Origin: Tetragonia tetragonoides
Taxonomy: Eukaryota > Streptophyta > Magnoliopsida > Caryophyllales > Aizoaceae
DNA: 64,000 nucleotides
Direction: 5' to 3'
NCBI GenBank assembly: GCA_038025085.1
Contig: CM076147.1
Location: 2,299,001 to 2,363,000 of the forward strand
The notes beneath the pieces were generated by a model. That model was not told the origin of the DNA and ran no database searches. It was given only the letters and a program-made list of their open reading frames with translations. Positions 55,453-64,000 of the stretch are shown here, piece by piece (within the stretch, counting starts at the first letter, position 1; each line of letters opens with the position of its first letter). The position numbers were made by a program, and so were the translations under genes.

Positions 55453-57314
55453 TGTTAGAGTAGGTGTACCCAAACAGATGTTTGGTCAGTCCCAAAGATC
55501 AACTGGCAGAAACAGAACACGAAAGTAACTTGCTGCGCCGTGGGATTAACCACTGCCTTAAAAGCGATTTTCCCTCGATCTAGGTGCAAATCGATCACCC
55601 AGTGCTCGCTTCCCCCAAGGTTAACACAATACCCTTACTCGTGTGCACTCACGAGGAAGGATTGGAACAAAACTCAACTTGCTCATGAATAATGGGAATA
55701 CAGTTGGGAGAGAGAAAGGAAGATGAATGTGTTTCTCTTGTATGTTTTCCAGCAAGATTGACAGAGCTTTTATAGTCAAAAGAGGGCTGGAACTTTCCCA
55801 TCAATAGAAAATCAAATAAGGCAATTAATGGGGAGAGAATCAAGGAAATCAATGACTTGGAGATCAGAGATAAAATATCACAATAAAGATATTGCGCTGA
55901 AAATCAGGAGTTGTTATATACTAGAATAAAGGATTATAATAGTAGAAACGGATCTCATTAATTCAGTGATTTCAGCAATTAGGATCTCGCGAATCTGGAT
56001 ATAATTGGGTGAAACCAAACTCAGATTGGTCATAACCAAACTCCAACTCTAAGCATTGTTTCCAACAATCCCCCACCAATGCGAAAGAGAGATAAGATTT
56101 CCAAAGAGAATGAATGAGCAAAGTTTCCCGAGCAAACAAATGACTTGGCACTTAAGTGCTAATATCTTGCGATTTGAATTAACACATAGTGAATTGAGGT
56201 CATACCGAACATCAAGGAGTGAAGTCACTCTTGAACTCCAAGACGTAAAGGTGACACCTCAAGACACGCACCTATCACTTTATTGAGATTTTGTCCCGCG
56301 ATAATAAACACATATAAATGGCCAAGAGAACCTCAAGTACTCATGAGTGCTCTAGAAAGAAGCCCATAAATCTTTCATAGAAGGTGGCCAAACCTTCTCA
56401 CTCACGTAGGTGATTTTCTACGGGTCCAACACAATCAGGTCTACCTAAACTTACCTTTGGGTCTGACCATTAAACACCAGGACCGTGAAATCATTAACAG
56501 CAATGAGTGCCCATCCTCACATAATCAAGCGGTGAATCCCTCAAGTTCGTCTCACAAGGACCACTCAAGTAGGGTTATGAATTCATTAAGAGCGTAAGCT
56601 CATCCTCACAAAATTAAACGGTGAATCCATCAATTCCGTCTCTCAAGGACCACCCAACTAGGGCTATGAATTCATTAAGAGCAAAAGGCTCATCCTTACA
56701 AATAGCACCAATAATCGCCATAGGGATGGGTAGAATGGTGCTCATTGAGTCTCCTCATGGCTTAGTTTGACCACATTGAACCTTGAAAGGTTGGATATCC
56801 ACCATGATTCTCTCAATCCAAGGGCTTTAAGCCCATCCCCCTCGACGCATTTATGACCATTTTTCTGGTCAATCCTTTGGTTAAAGGATCTGCCAATGTT
56901 ATTTCGGATTTTCAAGTACTCAAAAAGAGTACACCATTCTTTATCAATTGTATCACCATGTCTTATGCGTAAATGTACTTTCTTACCATTATACACGTGA
57001 TTCTTAGTTACCGAGATGGATGCTACTGAATCACAATGAATGGAGACATGAGATGCTTTCTCCACAAAAGAACATCCGCAAGCAAATTCGATAACCATTT
57101 GGCTACTTTATTGTTTATAGCTTCTTTCCAAAAGATAGCATCAACCGAAAGACATAGCCTCTGCAAAAGAATTAGGCTCTTCAACAATCATATAAGAATA
57201 AATTATATTCTTATTTAATTCATCAATATTTAAATCTTCGGTTAGAAAAGCTTTCATAAAGTCAAAACTAAAGTTGGTATCGGTTCACACTATTTTACTC
57301 CTTCGTGGGTCAAC
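55453..57314 (-). mobile_element. Ty1/copia 3' fragment (LTR + end of pol)
   Basis: A minus-strand LTR (55453-56067, TGTTGGAAACAATGC...ACTCTAACA, with TATAAAAG at 55767-55774) is preceded on that strand by the purine tract GGTGGGGGAT and by the end of pol. The copy is cut at 57314 by insertion of the next copia element or by an older break. Confidence 0.78.
56742..57230 (-). pseudogene. copia RNase H C-terminal remnant
   Basis: It contains HVSIHCDSVASISVTKNHVYNGKKVHLRIRH, the end of the copia RNase H domain with its Asp, then degraded sequence equivalent to the usual ADPLTKGL ending (56870-56900 in another frame), and GLKALGLRESWW. Upstream (57100-57230) there are further frame breaks. Confidence 0.8.
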
Positions 57315-57917
57315 TGTTGGATTTGCCCTATGAACTAATCATAAGAATTAATAATCGCATTATTGGTTGGACTATGAAAACCGATCTTTACTTAATATGG
57401 GTAATCGTAATGTTTTGCTAGAAATCAATTACGATTTGTGGGCCCGAAAAGAGTTTTGGACTTACTGCCACATTAAGTAAACCAGCAGGGTCGCACACTT
57501 AACAGACTCGTTTTATTAGAAGGGTCTAATTCGGATTAGGCCCATTACACACTTAACCTAATCAGCCCTCTTGCCTCCCTATATATATCGTGACTTCTGA
57601 TCAGTTAGGGTTACACGTGATAATCAGTTTTCACGAAACCCTAACTGTGTGTCATTAGAGTAAGGAGAGAATGGAGGTTGTGAACGGGATCGCTGTACTA
57701 GCATACTGACGTGTGGATTCGAGCCTGTGTGTGGATACCAGTTGAGGCACGACATCTGACGTGTTCATCCATACCCAATCACTGTTCATCCAACCAGCGA
57801 CCAAGGAGTGAGGTAGGATTTCGATTTGATATTTAATTACAGTAATCACATGTTTTCTGGGTTAATCGAATTTCTATTATGCATGTATGATCATGTTAGT
57901 GGTTAGAAATTCCTTCA
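57315..57917 (+). repeat. 5' LTR
   Basis: 603 bp, TGTTGGATT...TCCTTCA. TATATATAT at 57580-57588 is the likely promoter. A donor-like GAG/GTAGGA at 57810-57816 lies near its 3' end. Confidence 0.9.
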
Positions 57918-57918
57918 G

Positions 57919-57930
57919 TGGTATCAGAGC
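57919..57930 (+). other. Primer-binding site (initiator tRNA-Met)
   Basis: TGGTATCAGAGC, one base after the 5' LTR. Confidence 0.92.
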
Positions 57931-59240
57931 CGCTTGTGTTTTACCGTCTTTGAATATATGATATATGGTAGATATATGAGTAAGTTCGAAATCATGGTAT
58001 GTGTATAATACATGTTTATGTGTGATTCATTTTCTGTTTTTTTTTAATATTTGGATCTGAACATGATAGTATTTTTCTGTCTTTGAGAGCATGTCTGTAT
58101 GAATAGTTCATATGTTTAGATTCGTATATTACAAATAACATATTGTTTGAATGCAAGTTGTTGTAATTCTGTATGCTACTGTTTGACGAATTCACATAGA
58201 TAAACTAGGGCTAAACCCTAAAATATGGTAATTCTGTATGCTACTGTTTGAGACCGCCGCCAGGGGCGCTGCCCCTTGCACCTCGCGAGGGGCGCTGCCC
58301 CTTGACCCCTGCATGGATCCGCTTGTTTGTGCGAACGATGTTTTATTTTATGCCATTACAAATCTTTGATGTTTGATATATGATATCTTAGTTCACATGA
58401 TGTTGAATGGTATGGTTGGTGAATAGTATGGCCCATAATTTTATTTTAGTTTTAAATACGGCTTGCGTGTCGTTTATTTGAATGTAACTATTAAATACGA
58501 CCTACGTGTCATTACTTTGAATGTAATAATTAGATTATTGCTAGCGTAGTAGTGAAACTTTTATGATATAGTTGATTGTAAAATAAAGCTCATGAAGGTC
58601 AAGGAATATCATGGAGATGACCATCCAGCTACTATATGGAAGAAGCAAAGAGTGGAGATTAGATCACCATAGCTTAGGGGGCCATACTATATTACATGTG
58701 TTATTATTTATGCTTCCGATTATTTACTGTTGATTATATTTATTGTTATGTTTGCATGAAACTCAACTCCATATAATCAATCACATCTCTTAGTAATATT
58801 AAGTTAACTTGATGCCTTTCCAATTTAATACACCTATTAGGACTTGGTTCATGAAAATGTGTCTGCCAAAGTAGAGCATCCTTAATTACTCAAGTCTGTT
58901 AGGATGAGTAACAGTTACCCATATGTATAAATTGGTTACTTAATAAGGCTATCAAAACAGTTTTGGGCCTTAAGGCATAGAGTTGGGAGCTGGGACATAT
59001 GATGTCATCCCAACAACCAGGAGTTGTATAAGATACAATTAGTAAAGGGTTACTTACCTAAATAACTAAGTGTAATGTGATAAGCCAAAGCTTACTTGAT
59101 ACTTAGGAAATATGGATCTTGGCTCCACTATATTTTATAGGGATATCTGTCACATTAATATAGTGGAGTTATTTTGTTAAATTGTTAACGAAATATTTAT
59201 GAAATAAGTCACTAAAATCTTTGTACATTTGTTGTAGATA
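57931..59240 (+). other. Long untranslated leader with GC-rich hairpins
   Basis: 1.3 kb without a conserved ORF. It has a duplicated AATTCTGTATGCTACTGTTTGA (58165, 58229) and, at 58260-58308, two copies of GGGGCGCTGCCCCTTG, a self-complementary GC-rich block standing out in AT-rich DNA. It ends TTGTTGTAG just before ATAATGTCA, which could be a splice acceptor paired with a donor in the LTR. Confidence 0.7.
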
Positions 59241-62200
59241 ATGTCAAACCCTACACCATCACACTCATTTTCACTGCGACCCGTCCTTGAGAAGGACAAA
59301 CTGAATGGAACCAATTTCTTGGACTGGTATCGAAACTTGAGAATTGTTCTCAAACAAGAGAAAAAGGAATATGTCCTTGGGAAACCAGTCCCCAAGAAGG
59401 CTCCTGCTACCAATGCTCCTCATGCTGAGAGGAATGCTTATCAGAAGCTCAAAGATGATTCAATTGATGTCAGTTGTCTCATGCTAGCCACCATGAATTC
59501 TGAGCTTCAGAAGCGATATGAAAGTATGGAGGCTTATGAGATGATTGAGAGCCTGAAAGGAATGTTTCAGGAGCAAGCATGAACTGAGAGGTTTAACACT
59601 GTGTCTGACTTGGTTAAGTGCAAGATGGGGAAAGGAAGTGCAGTTAGTCCTCATGTAATCAAGATGATTTATTATGTTGAGTACCTGGAAAAAAATGGGC
59701 TCCCCAATGGGTCAAGAGTTGGCCACTGATATCATCTTAGCGTCATTGACTAATGATTATGATACTTTTGTTATGAACTATAATATGCATAATCTTAACA
59801 AGTCATTGGATGAGCTGCATGGGATGGTTAAAACTGCTGAGCAAAACGTCAAGAAGGACCCAACTCCCAATATTCTAATGGTTAGAAAAGGGGGCCAGTT
59901 TAAGAAACATGGTCAAGCTAAGGACAGGGGAAAGGCTAACATGAAGGGTCCGATTGTGAATCAACCCAAAGGAAAGCCTAAGTTCAAACCCTCATCTGGC
60001 CCTAATGATGAAACCAAGTGCTTCTACTGCAATGAGCTTGGGCATTCGAAGAGGAATTGCAAGAAATATTTGGAGGATCTGAAGAAGAACAAGGGAAGTG
60101 TTCCTTCAACTTCAGGTAAATGTTATGTTATAGAAGTAAATGTATTTACTTCTTCAAATTCTACTTCTTGGGTATTAGATACCGGATGTGGTGCTCACAT
60201 TTGTGCAAATGTGCAGGGACTAAAGAGAAGTAGGACTTTGGCAAAAGGAGAAGTGGACCTGCGCGTTGGAAATGGAGCAAGAGTTGCTGCGTTATCTGTA
60301 GGAATATTTTATTTAAGTATGCCATCTGGATTGGTTTTAGAACTCAATAATTGTTATTATGTACCTGCCATTAGCAGGAATACTATTTCTGTTTCCGTTT
60401 TGAACTTGGAAGATTTTGTCTTTGTGATTAAGAACAAATGTTGTTCCTTTTATAAAGATGATATATTTTATGGTAGCGGTCCAATGAAAAATGGCCTCTA
60501 TATTCTAGACCTTAAAATTCCAGTTTATAACATAACTACTAAGAGGCTCAAATCAAATGACTCTAACCCAACTTACCTTTGGCATTGTCGTCTTGGACAT
60601 ATAAACGAGAAACGTGTTCAAAAGCTCCATAATGATGGACTTTTAAACTCATTTGACTTTGAGTCATTTGAGACATATGAGTCTTGTTTATTAGGGAAGA
60701 TGACTAAGGCACCTTTCACTGGTCACATTGAGAGAGCAAGTGATTTATTAGGCCTCATACATACTGATGTATGCGGACCATTAAGCACAGTTGCTAGAGG
60801 AAGTTACCACTACTTCATTACTTTTACTGATGACTTCAGCAGGTATGGTTATGTCTACTTGATGAGGCATAAATCTGAATCCTTTGAAATGTTCAGGGAG
60901 TTTCAGAATGAAGTACAAAATCAACTTGGAAAAAAGATTAAAGCCCTTCGATCAGATCGAGGGGGTGAGTATCTAAGCCAAGAGTTCGATAGTCATTTGA
61001 AAGATTGTGGAATTGTTTCACAACTCACCCCTCCAGGTACATCTCAATGGAATGGTGTATCGGAGAGGATAAATCAAACTTTGTTAGACATGGTTCGATC
61101 AATGATGAACCTTACTAGTCTTCCAATATCTTTTTGGGGATATGCTCTTGAGACAGCCGTGTTCACACTTAACAGGAGTCCATCAAAATCAGTAGAAAAA
61201 ACACCATTTGAGAAATGGACGGGAAAAGTTCCCAGCTTGACTTTTCTAAAGATTTGGGGTTGTGAAACTTATGTAAAACGTTTACTTTCTGATAAGCTTG
61301 GACCTAAATCTGATAAATGCTTCTTTGTGGGATATCCTAAAGAAACTAAAGGATATTACTTTTACCATCCCACCGACAACAAAGTGTTTGTGGCTCGACA
61401 TGGTGTCTTCTTAGAAAGAGAGTTTCTTTTTAAAGAAACCAGTGGGAGTAAAGTGCAACTCGAAGAGGTTCGAGAGCCACAGGAGAGTACTCCAATTTCT
61501 GAGGAGACTCAAAGTAGTTTACAAGATGTTGTAGTAGCTACACCTGTGGCACCATTCCCTCGTAGGTCTGAAAGAGAGCGCCGAGAACCCATTAGATATG
61601 GTTTCTTGGTGACCGAACATCGTCATATATTAGTAAGAGAGGATGACGAGCCTATGACCTACACGGAAGCAATGATGGGCCCAGATTCCGACAAATGGCT
61701 TCAAGCCATGAAATCTGAAATGGATTCCATGTATGAAAATAAAGTATGGACTTTGGTAGACCCATCTGATGGCGTAAAAACCATTGAGTGTAAATGAGTT
61801 TTCAAGAAGAAAATTGACATGCATGGGAATGTTTATATATTCAAGGCACGATTGGTGGCAAAAGGTTATAATCAAATTTATGGGATAAATTATGATGAAA
61901 CATTTTCGTCCGTCGCAATGCTTAAATCCATTAGGATACTCCTTGCCATTGCTGCATATTATGACTATGAGATATGTTAGATGGATGTGAAGACAGCTTT
62001 CCTTAATGGAAACCTGGAAGAGGATGTGTACATGACACAACCCGAGGGCTTCACATCACCAGGAGGCAAGGTATGCAAGCTTCCGCGATCTATTTATGGA
62101 TTGAAGCAAGCATCCAGGAGTTGGAATCTTCGCTTCAATGAGGCAATCATAGAGTTTTATTTCCTTAGATGCGAAGAAGAACCTTGTGTTTACAAGAAGG

Positions 62201-63227
62201 TTAGTGGGAGCGTTGTGGTATTCTTGGTCTTATATGTGGACGACATATTACTGATTGGAAATGATATTCCTACACTTCAGTCAGTCAAGACCTTTTTGGA
62301 AAAGTGTTTCTCAATGAAAGACATGGGAGAGTCAACCTATATCTTGGGGATTAGGATCTATAGAGATAGATCAAAAGGACTCTTGGGCTTAAGCCAGAGT
62401 ACCTATATAGTTAAGGTGTTGAAAAGGTTCAACATGCAAGATTCCAAGAAAGGTATCTTCCCATGTCACATGGCATAACTCTTAGCAAGACTCAGTGTCC
62501 TTCGACACAAGATGAGCGAGATCGCATGAGTAGAATTCCTTATGCTTCTGCTACAGGTTCTATCATGTATGCCATGATGTGTACTCGTCCTGACGTTGCT
62601 TGTGTTTTGAGCATGACGAGTAGATACCAATCTAATCCAGGTGAAAGTCACTGGGTCGCAGTCAAGAGCATCCTCAAGTATTTAAGAAGGAATAAGGATG
62701 TGTTTCTTGTCTATGGTGGTGAAGAGGAACTCACTGTAAGTGATTACACTGATGCAAGCTTCCAAACGGATAAGGATGATTCCCGATCGCAGTCAGGATT
62801 TGTATTCATTCTGAATGGAGGAGCAGTTAGTTGGAAGAGTTCCAAACAAGATACAGTTGTTGATTCTACAACAGAAGCCGAGTATATTGCTGCTTTTGAA
62901 GCAGCAAAAGAAGCAGTGTGGATTCGAAAATTCATCATTGAACTTGGGGTGATACCTAATAGTTCGAATCCAATGGACCTTTATTGTGACAGTAATGGGG
63001 CCATTGCACTGGCGAAGGAGCCTAGGGATCATCAGAAAACTAGGCATATACTCAGACGTTACCATTTGATACGAAGCTTTGTACAAATGGAAGATGTCAA
63101 GGTGTGCAGAGTATCATCGGAAATGAACATTGCTGATCCGCTGACTAAGCCTCTACTTCAGGATAAGCATGAGCGTCATACTATTACACAAGGACTTAGA
63201 TTCATGAATGATTGGTCTCTGTCCTAG
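59241..63227 (+). pseudogene. copia gag-pol polyprotein with a few disabling changes
   Basis: Gag starts MSNPTPSHSFSLRPVLEKDKL, with a TGA at 59580-59582 (probably from CGA) and a frameshift near 59690. The long ORF 59674-61797 holds the rest of gag, the zinc knuckle CFYCNELGHSKRNC, protease WVLDTGCGAHIC, GAG-pre-integrase (LWHCRLGHINEKRV) and integrase with HTDVCGP, RSDRGGEY and GVSERINQ (three acidic residues kept). A TGA at 61795-61797 replaces the expected Trp of CKWVFKKK. A TAG at 61978-61980 precedes MDVKTAFLNG. RT continues with LYVDDILLIGND. A 1-base change near 62460 shifts the frame, then RNase H (DYTDASFQTDKDDS, STTEAEYIAA, LYCDSNGAIAL, IADPLTKPL) runs to 63227. Five lesions in all, mostly C-to-T/G-to-A type stops, so it is recently inactivated. 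Confidence 0.92.
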
Positions 63228-63975
63228 TGGGAGGTTTATTTTGTGACTTATGTTCGATTTATTTATTGCTGTCCCAATGAATAATTTATATGATGTAGAT
63301 CATCAAGTATGTGACTTGATTGTGAGACTCTATTGTTATAAATATAATTATTCTAATTGTCCGTAGTCAGTTATCATTATTTGTGGGAATTTGATAACTA
63401 TTGAGACTATCATGTGGATTGATTGATGACCAAGTTTCACAGGTCATAATTATGAGATATGAAATTGATCACATGGATAAATGTTAGAGAACATTGTATT
63501 GGACCGACCCATTTCAAAAACATTGAAAGGATTGTTATATAAGTGTCATCAATAATTTTCATATGCAACTTTTAATTTGATCCTTTGACCTGAACTCACC
63601 ATGGTTTCCTACATGATGTTTAGCATATCTTGATATTGTCAAACGTTAATCCTTAATCGGATGACTATAAAGATAATTGAATGATGTGTTGTAAGTCATG
63701 CGGAGGAATGTAAGTGAGCAAGATGGGATTTGTCACTCTCATATAACGGGAGTAAGATATCTGTAGGCCCCTCGATGAGTTTAAACTGTGAAATGCATGG
63801 CCGTGCTCAAATGGATTGAAAGTCAATCGTTTGTTTCAAACAGTTTAACTGCGGAATCGAGAAAGTCATAATTGAACTATATAGGGATGACACTACTCCT
63901 TCCTTATGGTCAATTTAGGTGTCACATGACAAAAGGATCATCGATGTATGATTAGCTATAGTGCAAGTGAGAGAT
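63228..63975 (+). other. 3' untranslated part of the copia element
   Basis: Non-coding sequence between the RNase H stop and the polypurine tract. No additional ORF of note. Confidence 0.7.
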
Positions 63976-64000
63976 TGTTGGATTTGTCATATGAACTAAT
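63976..64000 (+). repeat. Start of 3' LTR (truncated by window)
   Basis: TGTTGGATTTGTCATATGAA matches the first bases of the LTR at 57315 with few differences. Confidence 0.88.

Larger units (their letters stand above)
57315..64000 (+). mobile_element. Ty1/copia element, near complete (3' LTR runs off window)
   Basis: 5' LTR 57315-57917, primer-binding site 57919-57930, leader of 1.3 kb, gag-pol 59241-63227, 3' UTR of about 750 bp, purine tract CAAGTGAGAGAT (63964-63975), and the first 25 bases of the 3' LTR (TGTTGGATTTGTC, 63976-64000). TCAAC at 57310-57314 would be the left target copy. The order integrase-RT-RNase H is copia-type. Confidence 0.94.

Noticed and set aside
56056..56286. 76-residue plus-strand ORF after the LTR
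   Set aside because: It falls in the non-coding 3' end of a minus-strand copia element and has no domain.

Overview
This window is plant nuclear DNA, almost certainly from an angiosperm and probably a eudicot. The signs are genes split by GT-AG introns, an AT-rich background, LTR retrotransposons primed by initiator-tRNA-Met (TGGTATCAGAGC), plant L1 LINEs with an RNase H tail, Tourist-, Stowaway- and hAT-type miniature elements, tRNA-derived SINEs, and remnants of the plant S-protein homologue (SPH) family. I could not fix the species from sequence alone. It is a transposon-dominated segment with one clearly intact host gene, a four-exon bHLH transcription factor of the bHLH93/bHLH61 type (48064-50245, minus).

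Layout. 1-3345: minus-strand Ty1/copia element cut by the window edge. 3346-13600: decayed host DNA holding several SPH pseudogenes (6.3-8.5 kb), flanked by two paralogous copies of one segment (3346-5170 and 9740-12960) into which different MITEs, a SINE, a CACTA-like end and an LTR fragment have inserted. 13604-18500: complete but integrase-less copia element with TSD CCTTA, whose gag start codon appears to lie in the LTR and to be spliced to the gag body. 18.5-29.3 kb: many MITEs, a SINE, a broken membrane-protein gene, and a LINE (TSD 17 bp) with a 2.46 kb hAT derivative nested inside it. 29.3-31.4 kb: a further SPH remnant broken by a hAT element (TSD TACGCAAG) and a solo LTR (TSD AAATG).

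31980-38495 is the most interesting object: a 6.5 kb Mutator-like element with about 60 bp terminal inverted repeats and a 9 bp target duplication. It carries two convergent genes starting beside the two ends, as mudrA and mudrB do in maize MuDR. The left gene is a FAR1-type/MULE transposase joined through an RGRPRG-rich linker to an OTU cysteine-protease domain; it now has one nonsense codon and one 2-bp frameshift. The right gene is a fully open four-exon plant mobile domain (PMD) gene. Both have tiny first exons followed by introns filled with the same palindromic repeat and ATT/AAT microsatellite.

39.5-40.2 kb holds a frameshifted paralogue of the membrane-protein gene at 21.9 kb. 40.57-42.48 kb is a 5'-truncated L1 LINE. 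43564-46510 is a young gag-only LTR element (TR-GAG type) with TSD CTTAG and an intact 448-residue gag-protease ORF, in the same family as the solo LTR at 30.5 kb. The bHLH gene follows, then about 3 kb of unannotated DNA, a roughly 430 bp tandem duplication (53.5-54.3 kb), a minus-strand copia 3' fragment (55453-57314), and a near full-length plus-strand copia element (57315 to the window end) whose gag-pol carries a few stops and frameshifts.

Functionally, only the bHLH gene, the PMD gene and the TR-GAG gag reading frame look uninterrupted. Everything else is transposon-derived or decayed.
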